From NCBI RefSeq assembly GCF_030407495.1, contig NZ_JASDDG010000011.1, positions 41,453 to 105,452 on the forward strand: a DNA stretch of 64,000 nt, read 5' to 3'. Within the stretch, counting starts at the first letter, position 1. Each line of letters starts with the position of its first letter. The DNA is from Arthrobacter sp. APC 3897 (GTDB lineage Bacteria > Actinomycetota > Actinomycetes > Actinomycetales > Micrococcaceae). The position numbers and the translations under genes are program-made. Shown piece by piece: positions 17,278 to 24,957 of the stretch. The notes beneath the pieces are model-generated. The model was not told where the DNA came from and made no database searches. It worked only from the letters and a program-made list of their open reading frames with translations.

Positions 17278-18048
17278 TCAGCTTTCCATTCGTGCGATGT
17301 GCCCGTTGACCAGGGCACTGTGCAGGTTAAGGCAAAGGTCACTGATTTCCCGGGCGGTCTCCGCTGCCCTGGCTTTGGAAGCAACATCGCGGCGGGATGC
17401 CAGCGGTGCCACCACGCTTTCGACCAGCCCCAGCTCACGGTCGGCGGCGGCCCGGAACGGACGCAGGTGCCGGGGCTCAATCCCGTGAGCCTGCAGCTTC
17501 GCGCCGGCACGGGCAACCTTCAAGGCGTGTTCGTCGTAGAGACCGTTCTCGGAGCTGCTGTCGGGAGCCGCAATGAGGCCGTAGTTGGCAAGGCTTTTCA
17601 CCAGGTCAGCCGAGGCTCCTGATTCCCTGACCAGCTCGTCGAATGTCAGCCCGCGGGCAAGTGTCCGTGCGGAGAGTTCCCCGGCCAGCTGTTCGGAGAC
17701 CGCGCGCGGGGTCAATGACATGCCGCCGGGCAGCGACTCGGGCCGTTCTCCCCGGTCGATGGCGTCCAGATAATCCTTGATGACCTTCAGCGGCAGGTAC
17801 TGGTCGCGCTGAAGCGCCAAAACGAAACGCAGCCGCTCAACGTCGGCGGTGGTGTATTTCCGGTAACCGGCTGCCGTCCGCTGCGGCGTCACCAACCCCT
17901 TTTCCTCCAGAAAACGGATCTTGGATGCGCTGATGCCGGGGAAATCGGTGCTGAGTTCCCTCAGCACCTCCCCGATATTGAGCACACGGCCGCGCAGGCG
18001 CTCGTTCCCCGTGCCAAGGGTCCGCCTGATGGGCTGTGATGCTGACAT
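17278..18048 (-). CDS. MerR-family regulator (Rv1828-like)
   Basis: A 256-aa regulator with a MerR winged-helix (LNIGEVLRELSTDFPGIS, then KIRFLEEKGLVTPQRT and GYRKYTTADVERLRFVLALQ) followed by a long alpha-helical effector region. It differs from classical metal sensors in lacking ligand cysteines at the C-terminus. Start ATG 18048 is preferred; TTG 18069 is in frame and possible. It is sandwiched between the FHA gene and the DUF151 gene in the same order as Rv1827-Rv1828-Rv1829, giving good support for orthology. Target genes are unknown. Confidence 0.87.
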   Translation of the reverse strand: MSASQPIRRTLGTGNERLRGRVLNIGEVLRELSTDFPGISASKIRFLEEKGLVTPQRTAAGYRKYTTADVERLRFVLALQRDQYLPLKVIKDYLDAIDRGERPESLPGGMSLTPRAVSEQLAGELSARTLARGLTFDELVRESGASADLVKSLANYGLIAAPDSSSENGLYDEHALKVARAGAKLQAHGIEPRHLRPFRAAADRELGLVESVVAPLASRRDVASKARAAETAREISDLCLNLHSALVNGHIARMES

Positions 18049-18114
18049 ACGTGGTACCTGTTCCCTCAAGTGTTCCCGTGGACATCCGGCCGGACACTTT
18101 CGTGCCGGCGTTTC

Positions 18115-18582
18115 CTACTGCTTGGCGGCTGTGGGCCGTGCGGCATAGAAGGTCAGCCGGAACTTGCCGATCTGGACCTCGTTGCCCGTGCGCAGCAGCA
18201 GAGAATCCACGCGGTCATTATTCACGTAGGTGCCGTTCAGGCTCATCGAGTCGACCACCCGGAATCCCTCGGGAGTCCGGCGGAACTCCACATGCTTGCG
18301 GGAAACCGTCACGTCATCAAGGAACACATCCGCATTGGGATGGCGTCCCGCAGTTGTTACATCCTGGTCCAACAGGAACCGAGCCCCGCTGTTGGGTCCT
18401 GAATGCGCGATCAGCAGTGCAGATCCTGCAGGCAGAGCGGCAACTGCAGCGCGCTCGTCTGTGCTGAGCTTGGGCTCGACAGTCGTATCGCTCTGCGGCG
18501 GCAGACTGATAGTCGTGGTGTCCTCGGCGCCCAGTTCACGCCGTTCTTCACCGTGGCCGGCGTTGTTGTCCTCGCGCGCCAT
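18115..18582 (-). CDS. garA: GarA/OdhI-type FHA-domain protein
   Basis: A 155-aa forkhead-associated protein. FHA domain: GSALLIAHSGPNSGARFLLD, GRHPNADVFLDD, VSRKHVEFRR and SLNGTYVNN, carrying the conserved Gly-Arg, Ser-x-x-His and Asn phosphothreonine-binding residues. The N-terminal Thr cluster, residues 22-24 in EDTTTIS, sits where GarA and OdhI have the ETTS motif phosphorylated by PknB/PknG-type kinases; phosphorylation makes the FHA domain close on its own tail and releases 2-oxoglutarate dehydrogenase and glutamate enzymes. Start ATG 18582 is set by GGAGGA six bases upstream. The function by homology is control of the TCA cycle/glutamate branch. Unlike in mycobacteria, gcvH is not next to it. 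Confidence 0.9.
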   Translation of the reverse strand: MAREDNNAGHGEERRELGAEDTTTISLPPQSDTTVEPKLSTDERAAVAALPAGSALLIAHSGPNSGARFLLDQDVTTAGRHPNADVFLDDVTVSRKHVEFRRTPEGFRVVDSMSLNGTYVNNDRVDSLLLRTGNEVQIGKFRLTFYAARPTAAKQ

Positions 18583-18858
18583 GTTCCATCCTCCCCAAAA
18601 GATGCGGCCAACCAATCACTTCCTGGCTGGCCGCACAGTTCCTGCTGACAAAATCTTGCCGTACCGGCTGTCCTAGCCTACCTGCTGAACGGCCATCACG
18701 GCACTGACGTATTTCGGAGAACTCGGATCCAGCGCTTACCGGCCCCTTCCCGGACAGCCCCGGGCTGCGAAAGCACCCCTTCCCGCCTGTTGGCATCCGG
18801 AACAACAGGAACGGCGCCCGGGGCCGCCCTCGCATCGGACGGCACCCGGCTTTTCGGA

Positions 18859-19881
18859 TTAGTCGTTGACGAGCGCCTTCAGATCCAGGCCCGCAACGGG
18901 CATGGTCTCCTGATACCTGGAGGTGTCGGCGTGGACGAGCGGGTTGTCCCCGTACCAGGTCATGCCGTAGGTCATATCCTTGGGTTCCCATACCAGCGGC
19001 TCATGGTCCGGATCAAAGAACGGGTAGCCGCCGGTGTAGAGCTCAATGCGGTAACCCGAACCCGGATCACGCACGTAGAGGTACATGGCCTGGCCGACGC
19101 CGTGCTTGCCCGGTCCCGCGTCAATCTGGATGCCCAGATCCCGCAGCTGGTCCACTGCGGTGAGGACGTCGTGCATGTTCTCAAGCGCGAAGGCGACATG
19201 GTGGAACTGGGCATCCTCTCCGGTCATGGACGAGCCGATGGCAATGTCGTGCAGTTTGGAATTCACTGACAGCCACGAGACATAGGGGACGTCCGGGTTG
19301 TCCGGCAGCATCATTGCCTCACGCCTCTTCATGCCCAGGGATTCACGGAGCCACCCTTCCGCCTGCGCCATGTTTTGCGTACTGGTCTGGATGTTAAGGT
19401 GGTCAATCCGCTGGACGCCGAGTCCCCTCCGGATTGAGCTGTTCCCGAAAAGCTTTGAACGCATCCCCTCCGGAGCCAGGGGGCGGTCGATGCCGTAATA
19501 GAGCTCCAGCGGATGCCCTCCGCCCGGCAGCAGGAGCCGGACGGCCTCACCGCGGCCGAGTTCCGCGCCGGCGCCCACGTGACGCACTTCGATGCCCTCT
19601 TCAACAAACTGGTCATGGAACAGTTCCACGTCCTGGGGCCGGTTGACCCGGAGGCTCATGGCATTGATCCGGGCTTCATTCTGCTGGGTCAGCACCAGAG
19701 AATGATGGATCCTTTCCTGGTATCCGCGCAGATAGGCAACGCCGTCATCCTCGGCGGTTACCTCCATGCCGAAGATGTCGCGGAAGAACCACAAAGACTT
19801 CTGCAGGTCCGGTGTGCCGATGTTGATGCCGCCCGCGTGGGCGATCGTGGGACCGGGATCATAGGTGGGGCGGGGTGCCAT
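18859..19881 (-). CDS. Extradiol ring-cleavage (catechol 2,3-dioxygenase-type) VOC protein
   Basis: A 340-aa type I extradiol dioxygenase with two VOC modules. Expected Fe(II) or Mn(II) ligands are visible in the C-terminal module: His in RIDHLNIQ, His in FHHVAFAL and Glu in YRIELYTGG. The substrate-site His in GPGKHGVGQAMYLY is also present. Such enzymes open catechols beside the hydroxyl pair. The region GGYPFFDPDHEPLVW resembles Rhodococcus/Arthrobacter catechol 2,3-dioxygenases. Substrate is not determined. It is followed upstream by an SDR gene on the same strand (67 bases), and across the divergent promoter by NTF2-like and OYE genes, suggesting one ring-degradation locus. Confidence 0.85.
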   Translation of the reverse strand: MAPRPTYDPGPTIAHAGGINIGTPDLQKSLWFFRDIFGMEVTAEDDGVAYLRGYQERIHHSLVLTQQNEARINAMSLRVNRPQDVELFHDQFVEEGIEVRHVGAGAELGRGEAVRLLLPGGGHPLELYYGIDRPLAPEGMRSKLFGNSSIRRGLGVQRIDHLNIQTSTQNMAQAEGWLRESLGMKRREAMMLPDNPDVPYVSWLSVNSKLHDIAIGSSMTGEDAQFHHVAFALENMHDVLTAVDQLRDLGIQIDAGPGKHGVGQAMYLYVRDPGSGYRIELYTGGYPFFDPDHEPLVWEPKDMTYGMTWYGDNPLVHADTSRYQETMPVAGLDLKALVND

Positions 19882-19948
19882 GCGTTTTCTCCTTATGGTG
19901 TTGTGGTTCCGGGCATCTCTTCTGGTTCAGGTTCGGACCCGCAGGCAA

Positions 19949-20737
19949 TTAGGCCGCGGGTGAGCGGTAATGCGCGTTTGCGGCTTCGACAACTGGACCG
20001 CGGGGGTGGGCCGAGCGTTTCTCGGCGTCGTCACCGAAGCCGTCGGGGTACCAGCTGGGCCCGTCGCCGAGGTGGTTCAAAACCTCCCGGGCCACGGAAG
20101 CGGGATTGGACGCACGCACCCCGGGGGCATCAAACTGGTAGCCGAGACGCTCCATTGCGGGCGTGCGGGTCAGGCCCAGGCACAGCTCCAGAACATCTAC
20201 GTTGTACGGGCGCATTTCCATCCACAGCGCCTCGGCAAAGTTGTGCACAAAGGCCTTCGCCGCAGAGTAGAAGCCAATTCCCGCGCCTCCGGCGAAGCCG
20301 CTGAGCGAACCGGTGAGCATGATGCCCCCGCGCTGACGCTCCTGCATGGGCAGGCCGAACCGGCGGACCAGGGCGGCAGTGACCGTGATATTCAGATCAA
20401 TCACCCTCTGGGCGCGGTCCGCGTCGGAGGTCACAATCTCGCTGCCGTAGGTGTTGGCGCCGGCGTTGGATACCAGCAGGCCCACTTCGCGGTCTCCAAG
20501 CCGCTCGGCAATCGATTCGACGGCCCCTTCGGCCAGCAGATCCTGCTCAATGGCGAGCACTTCGACGTCGTACGACGCGCGGACGGATGCAGCCACCTCT
20601 GCGAGGGGGCCGGGTTTGCGCGCCACGATGGCCACATTGAGGCCACGCCCGGCCAGCTCGTGTGCCAGCGCGGCGCCCACGCCCTCCGATCCGCCGGCAA
20701 TCAGAGCCCAGGGTCCGTACTTCTCGAAACCGCTCAT
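19949..20737 (-). CDS. Short-chain dehydrogenase/reductase
   Basis: A 262-aa classical SDR. The cofactor motif is ALIAGGSEGVG (replacing the usual TGxxxGxG Thr by Ala/Gly), NAG appears in VSNAGANTYG, the catalytic Ser is in LTGSLSG, and the catalytic Tyr/Lys in YSAAK. An Arg after strand 2 (VARKPG) favours NADP(H). It is probably cotranscribed with the downstream extradiol dioxygenase and may oxidise a dihydrodiol or alcohol intermediate, or reduce a ketone; the natural substrate is unknown. Confidence 0.85.
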   Translation of the reverse strand: MSGFEKYGPWALIAGGSEGVGAALAHELAGRGLNVAIVARKPGPLAEVAASVRASYDVEVLAIEQDLLAEGAVESIAERLGDREVGLLVSNAGANTYGSEIVTSDADRAQRVIDLNITVTAALVRRFGLPMQERQRGGIMLTGSLSGFAGGAGIGFYSAAKAFVHNFAEALWMEMRPYNVDVLELCLGLTRTPAMERLGYQFDAPGVRASNPASVAREVLNHLGDGPSWYPDGFGDDAEKRSAHPRGPVVEAANAHYRSPAA

Positions 20738-20760
20738 TCCATATTCCTTTCGTTACCGGT

Positions 20761-20770
20761 CAAGCGCTTG
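20761..20770. promoter_or_regulatory. Palindrome in the SDR/NTF2-like divergent promoter
   Basis: CAAGCGCTTG is a perfect 10-bp palindrome in the 97-bp region between two divergent genes of the catabolic patch, 24 bases upstream of the SDR start. A single repressor bound here could control both directions. No regulator gene is present in the cluster. Confidence 0.35.
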
Positions 20771-20834
20771 TTTGCATCTCGAGCCACTGGTGATATTAGA
20801 TACAAGCTAAAGGGAATTCGAAGGGGAATAACTG

Positions 20835-21341
20835 ATGAGTCCACTGACCGGGATCGCCGCTCTTGAAGAGCGCATCCAACGCCTGGAAGACCACCGCGAC
20901 ATACTTGGCGTCCTCGCCGCTTATGGTCCCGCCGTCGACAGCGGCAGCGCCGACGCCGTGGCCGGCCTATGGACCGAGGACGGCAGCTACACCTACAGCC
21001 TTGGTGACGGGGAGGCAACACTGAGCGGCACTGAGGATTTCCTCGGCATGGTGCACGGGCCGTCGCACCAGAAGATCATTACGGAGGGCTCCAGCCATTT
21101 CCTGGGGATTCCGGACATTCGGGTCTCCGGCGACGCCGCCGTCGCCACCGGTTACTCCATGCTGGTGCGGCACCGGGACGGCGCCGATCCGGGCTATTAC
21201 GTGGACAGGCTCTCCGCCAACCGCTGGGAGCTGACGCGCACCGGGCGGGGCTGGAAGGTCACCGCCCGCACCAACTCACTGCTGGACGGCCGCGCCGCTT
21301 CCCGCCACATGCTCGCCAACGCAGGGAGCGCAGCACTGTGA
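20835..21341 (+). CDS. NTF2-like (SnoaL family) protein
   Basis: A 168-aa alpha+beta barrel protein of the SnoaL_4/NTF2-like type: an N-terminal helix (IAALEERIQRLEDHRDILGV), AYGPAVDSGSADAVAGLW and a beta-rich half with GYSMLVRH. Members include ring-hydroxylating dioxygenase small subunits, dehydratases and isomerases, so the activity cannot be named from sequence. AAGGGG lies 8 bases before ATG 20835. The stop overlaps the start of the OYE gene by 4 bases (GTGA), so the two are coupled and likely act in one pathway. Confidence 0.8.
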   Translation: MSPLTGIAALEERIQRLEDHRDILGVLAAYGPAVDSGSADAVAGLWTEDGSYTYSLGDGEATLSGTEDFLGMVHGPSHQKIITEGSSHFLGIPDIRVSGDAAVATGYSMLVRHRDGADPGYYVDRLSANRWELTRTGRGWKVTARTNSLLDGRAASRHMLANAGSAAL

Positions 21342-22507
21342 GCACACACCCCGGTTACACCGAGACTGAAGCCAACCCTGCCGCCGACCCGCTGTTCCGC
21401 GGGTTCAGCGTAAGGTCGCTGCACCTGCCCAACCGGATCGTCATGTCACCCATGACCCGCACCCACTCCCCCGGCGGCGTGCCCGGCGAGAACGTGGCCC
21501 GGTACTACCGGCGCCGGGCCGAAGGCGGCACAGGGCTGATCATCACCGAGGGCGTGGCCATCGACCATCCGGCATCGGTTGACCATGCCTCGGTGCCCAA
21601 CATGTTCGCGGCGACGGCGCTGGACGGCTGGCGCTCCGTCGTCGACGGCGTGCATGAGGCCGGCGGACGCATCATCCCGCAGCTCTGGCACGTGGGACCC
21701 CTGTGGGGGGCGATGGGCGGAAGCCCGGATATCACCCCCATGCGGCCTTCCGGCCTGTGGGGCACACCGGGGATCACCACCTACTCCGATGAGTACGTGA
21801 GGGCAGCCGAACCGGTGACCCGCGCCATGACAACCGCTGACATCGAAAGCGTCATCAGCGCCTTTCGCGCCGCGGCCCGCAGCGCCGTCGACGCCGGTTT
21901 TGACGGCATCGCGCTGCACGGCGGGCACGGCTATCTCCTGGATGCCTTCCTCTGGGCGGACACCAATCGCCGCGACGACGAGTGGGGCGGGGACGCCGAA
22001 CGCCGTGCAGCCTTCCCCGCTGCGGTGGTTCGGGCTATCAGGGAGGAGATCGGCGAGGAGCTGCCCATCTTCTTCCGCTTTTCCCAGCACAAGCAGCAGG
22101 ACTTCGGCGCGCGGCTCGCCGACACCCCGGAAGAGCTCGGCGCCCTGCTCCGTCCGCTCGTTGCAGCCGGCGTCGATGTCCTTGACGCCAGTGCCCGCCG
22201 CTTCCAGGCTCCCGCGTTCGAGGGCAGCGACCTGAGCCTGGCAGGGTGGGCCAAGCAGCTCACCGGCGCCTCGGCCATGGCAGTGGGCAGTGTCGGGATC
22301 GGTTCGGCCATCAAGGACCGGCGCAGCAGCGGCAATCCGACCCTCGATAACCGGGAGGAGCTTCTGCGCCGCCTGGCGGATGACGAATTCGACCTCATCG
22401 CCATTGGGCGGCTGCACCTTGCCGACCCTGATCTGGTGCAGACCCTGCGCGCCGGACGGCCGCTGCCACAGTACGACTATGTGCTGCACGAGTCGGACCT
22501 GCTGTGA
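21338..22507 (+). CDS. Old-yellow-enzyme family NADH:flavin oxidoreductase
   Basis: A 389-aa FMN-dependent TIM-barrel reductase. Typical features are NRIVMSPMTRTHSPGG at the N-terminus, the substrate-binding His-x-x-His type motif in ALHGGHGYLLDAFLW, RFSQHKQQDF, and the FMN phosphate region GSVGIG followed by IAIGRLHLADPD. OYE enzymes reduce activated C=C bonds in enones or open aromatic-derived rings. GTG start is inside the stop of the NTF2-like gene. The absence of an iron-sulfur cysteine cluster separates it from 2,4-dienoyl-CoA reductase types. Probably acts with the neighbouring dioxygenase and SDR. Confidence 0.88.
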   Translation: MSTHPGYTETEANPAADPLFRGFSVRSLHLPNRIVMSPMTRTHSPGGVPGENVARYYRRRAEGGTGLIITEGVAIDHPASVDHASVPNMFAATALDGWRSVVDGVHEAGGRIIPQLWHVGPLWGAMGGSPDITPMRPSGLWGTPGITTYSDEYVRAAEPVTRAMTTADIESVISAFRAAARSAVDAGFDGIALHGGHGYLLDAFLWADTNRRDDEWGGDAERRAAFPAAVVRAIREEIGEELPIFFRFSQHKQQDFGARLADTPEELGALLRPLVAAGVDVLDASARRFQAPAFEGSDLSLAGWAKQLTGASAMAVGSVGIGSAIKDRRSSGNPTLDNREELLRRLADDEFDLIAIGRLHLADPDLVQTLRAGRPLPQYDYVLHESDLL

Positions 22508-22519
22508 CCGGCTAGGACG

Positions 22520-22805
22520 GGGAGCCGAACCACCGGGGCAGGCGGGTGAGGGTCCCGCTGGTCCTCCCCCGCCCGAACCGCATGTCCGGCACCGGCGGCA
22601 ACGGAGTGCCGTTCAGACCGATATGTGGCCAGCAGCCCCTCAGGTTTCCATCCGTGCACTTCAGCGGCCAGTTTCCAGCCAAGGTTAAACGCGTCCTGAA
22701 GGCCGAGGTTCAACCCCTGCCCGCCGCGCGGCGGATGGACGTGCGCGGCGCCGCTGCGGAGGGCTTGACCAGAGCCATCACGCCCGGGCTCGGCCCCACG
22801 GGTGT
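22520..22805 (-). pseudogene. Remnant of a phenol/PheA-TfdB-type flavin monooxygenase
   Basis: The 380-bp space between the OYE and sugar-dehydrogenase genes holds a decayed piece of a class A flavin monooxygenase. On the - strand a clear segment reads AAHVHPPRGGQGLNLGLQDA and then FNLGWKLAAEVHGWKPEGLL and TYRSERHSVAA, matching the second FAD-binding region (normally GDAAH..P..GGQG) of aromatic hydroxylases. Before it the frame is lost: GDAAH has become SGAAH and further upstream pieces appear in other frames. After SERHSVAAG the protein becomes unrelated. Both ends of the hydroxylase, including the N-terminal GxGxxG, are gone. The nearby catechol dioxygenase suggests it once supplied the catechol. 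Confidence 0.7.
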
Positions 22806-22887
22806 CCGCACGGTCTGCATGCGCCCCCAGCGGATTGCCGACACGCTGGGTGCAGGTACGCTGGACAAAGTTGCCCGAAGCTGCCGG

Positions 22888-23985
22888 TCAGCCGGCAGTA
22901 CTGAGACGAAGGATCCGGTCATCATCCGGCTCCGGGTTGCCCCGCCCGTCGGTGTTGTTCGTCAGCACCCACAGGCTCCCGTCCGGGGCTGCAACGACGT
23001 CGCGCAGCCGGCCGTACTCACCGCTCAGATACAGGGAAGATAAGCCTGTCTCCCGTAGGGGAACCTCCCGGAGGCTTTCCCCGCGCAGGTTGGCGATGTA
23101 AACGGAGTCGCCGACGACGGCGATGCCGCTGGGGCTGGCATCAGCAGGCTTCCACTGCTGAACCGGGTCAATGAAGCGTTCGGCGCCGGCGATGCCCTCG
23201 ACGTCGGGCCAGCCGTAGTTGCCGCCGGGCGTGATCACATTAAGTTCGTCCCACGTGTTTTGACCGAATTCGCTGGCGTACATGGTTCCGTCCGCATCCC
23301 AGGCAATGCCCTGCGGATTGCGGTGACCGTAACTGTAGACCAGTGACCCGGGGAACGGATTGTCCTCCGGCACATCCCCCTCGGGCGTCATCCGTAGAAT
23401 CTTTCCGGACAGGGATCCGGTGTCCTGGGCGCTGCCGCGGTTCCCGGCATCGCCGGTGGTGGCATACAGCAAGCCGTCGGGGCCGAACGCCAGGCGACCG
23501 CCGTTGTGAATGGAGCCGGCCTCGATGCCGCTCACAAGCGTTTCGGCACCGCCCAGCCCAAGGGAACCGCCGCTGCCCGTCAGCTGCCGCCGCTCGATGC
23601 GGTTTTCCGACCCGGCGGTGGCGTAGCTGTAGAGGTATCCGTCCTGCACGGCGATCCCGAGCAGGCCTCCCTCTCCCCCGCCTGCTGCGCCGTTTATGGT
23701 GCCGATCTCCCGGACGTTTCCCCCAGTGTCCACTTCAAGGATCCGGGCGGAGTCGCGTTCGCTGACCAGCGGGATGTCGCGGTGGAAGGTGATGGCCCAT
23801 GGTGCTTCGAGTCCGGTGGCCACGGTCTGGGGTGAAGCAGTCCCGGCAGCCGGGGATTGCGGCGATGCCGGACCGGTGTCCCCGGTGCCGCTGCCGGTGG
23901 GTGAAGCGCTGCAGGCCGTGAACAGGGCCAGGCTCACGGCCCCGGCTACCGCAGCTCCGGCGGTCCGGCGTCGTTCTCGTTTCAT
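22888..23985 (-). CDS. PQQ-dependent sugar dehydrogenase (soluble GDH/Hedgehog-interacting-like) lipoprotein
   Basis: A 365-aa secreted, lipid-anchored beta-propeller. The N-terminus has a basic start (MKRERRR), a hydrophobic stretch and a lipobox LFTAC ending at Cys25, so the protein should be outside the cell membrane. The mature part matches the GSDH family: VATGLEAPWAITFHRD, GGGEGGLLGIAV, ILRMTPEGDVPEDNPF, YSYGHRNPQGIAWD and QNTWDELNVITPGGNYGWP. Members oxidise aldoses using PQQ, but several family members act on other ligands and PQQ dependence is not proven by sequence. It is monocistronic, next to a hydroxylase remnant and divergent from a small hydrolase. Confidence 0.88.
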   Translation of the reverse strand: MKRERRRTAGAAVAGAVSLALFTACSASPTGSGTGDTGPASPQSPAAGTASPQTVATGLEAPWAITFHRDIPLVSERDSARILEVDTGGNVREIGTINGAAGGGEGGLLGIAVQDGYLYSYATAGSENRIERRQLTGSGGSLGLGGAETLVSGIEAGSIHNGGRLAFGPDGLLYATTGDAGNRGSAQDTGSLSGKILRMTPEGDVPEDNPFPGSLVYSYGHRNPQGIAWDADGTMYASEFGQNTWDELNVITPGGNYGWPDVEGIAGAERFIDPVQQWKPADASPSGIAVVGDSVYIANLRGESLREVPLRETGLSSLYLSGEYGRLRDVVAAPDGSLWVLTNNTDGRGNPEPDDDRILRLSTAG

Positions 23986-24144
23986 GGCGGGTCCGCGTTT
24001 CCTCAGACAAGCTTTCCAGGGATGGGGGCGTTACCAAGGCTAAGGGGCCCGGCGGCATGAGGCGATACCGCTGCGAAGAATGAGGGGTTTCGAACAATCC
24101 GGTACACAGGCACCATTGATTTGGGGGCGCAGAAAGGAGAACTC

Positions 24145-24666
24145 ATGAGAATCCTCTTTGTCCACGGTGCCGGAGGATGGCGGGATGACCAGCCGATGGC
24201 CTCAGATCTGCGCAGCCTCCCCGGAGCTGAGGTGCTGGCGCCCAGGTTTCCGGACGAAGACATGTCGGCCGCGGGGTGGCGCCGGGAGTTGGAGAGGCAG
24301 CTGCGAAATATCGGCCCGGAGCCCGTCATCGTCGCCCACTCCTTCGGTGCCTCCATGGTTTTGCTGCACTCTGCGGGTGGACCCGCGGAGCCGCTGCCCC
24401 GCGGGCTGGTCCTGCTGGCTATGCCATTCTGGGGTTCCGAAGGCTGGCAGGCAGAATACTCCCTGCCGGCAGACACTCAGCTGCCGGTGGATCTGCCGCT
24501 GTTCCTGCACCAGTGCGTGGACGACGACGTTGTACCGGCCGGCCACGTTGACCTCCACGCGTCCCGGCTTCCGCAGGCCGTCATCCGCCGCCATGAAAGC
24601 GGCGGACACCAGTTTCAGGGGCGGATGCCTGAAGTCCTCCAAGATGTCACCGCGCTGGGACACTGA
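24145..24666 (+). CDS. RBBP9/YdeN-type serine hydrolase
   Basis: A 173-aa small alpha/beta hydrolase. Motifs: LFVHGAGGWRDD at the N-terminus, nucleophile Ser66 in VAHSFGAS, acid in the segment CVDDDVVPAGH, and the last His in HESGGHQFQG. Length and motifs fit the RBBP9/YdeN (DUF1749-like/UPF0255) group of uncharacterised esterases. ATG 24145 is preceded by AAAGGAGA at 24133-24140; the TTG 24 bases further upstream is in frame but lacks a site. Stands alone between the divergent lipoprotein and the tRNA. Substrate unknown. Confidence 0.85.
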   Translation: MRILFVHGAGGWRDDQPMASDLRSLPGAEVLAPRFPDEDMSAAGWRRELERQLRNIGPEPVIVAHSFGASMVLLHSAGGPAEPLPRGLVLLAMPFWGSEGWQAEYSLPADTQLPVDLPLFLHQCVDDDVVPAGHVDLHASRLPQAVIRRHESGGHQFQGRMPEVLQDVTALGH

Positions 24667-24730
24667 TCCCCATGGCATCAACCGCTCAGCCCCGGTCCGG
24701 TGCAGGTCGGGGCATGATCCGTTAAACGAC

Positions 24731-24764
24731 AAAAGGCCCAACAGAACTTTCGTTCTGTCAGGCC
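24731..24764 (-). terminator. Intrinsic terminator after tRNA-Pro
   Basis: Inverted repeat 24735-24747 with 24752-24764 (GGCC...GTTCTGT...GGCC, one mismatch pair) and a 4-base loop. On the - strand it is followed by TTTTG, directly downstream of the tRNA 3' end. Confidence 0.75.
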
Positions 24765-24770
24765 CAGTTG

Positions 24771-24844
24771 TCGGGTTGACAGGATTTGAACCTGCGACCC
24801 CCTGACCCCCAGTCAGGTGCGCTACCAAGCTGCGCCACAACCCG
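24771..24844 (-). tRNA. tRNA-Pro (anticodon GGG)
   Basis: Cloverleaf of 74 nt. Acceptor stem CGGGTTG pairs with CAACCCG, discriminator A at 24771; D arm has GGTAGCGC; anticodon stem CCTGA/TCAGG encloses the loop CTGGGGG, giving anticodon GGG that reads CCC and CCU; T arm contains GGTTCAAATCC. The 3' CCA is not encoded. No integrase or duplicated tRNA end was seen nearby, so no evidence of use as an attachment site. Confidence 0.96.
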
Positions 24845-24957
24845 TTCTTGACCGGTTCGTTTCCGGCCGAAGCAACTCGAATACTCTACCCCATGATGGG
24901 CAGTTTTCCCGAATCGGGAATCCCCGGACGCCGTAACAGCGTCCGGGGGCCGGATTG

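Noticed and set aside
22477..22713. A 78-codon intact gene in the hydroxylase remnant
   Set aside because: It begins in the middle of a conserved FAD domain and ends in unrelated sequence, so it is a fragment, not a gene.
24771..24844. tRNA-Pro as an integration site
   Set aside because: No integrase and no repeated tRNA end were found around it.
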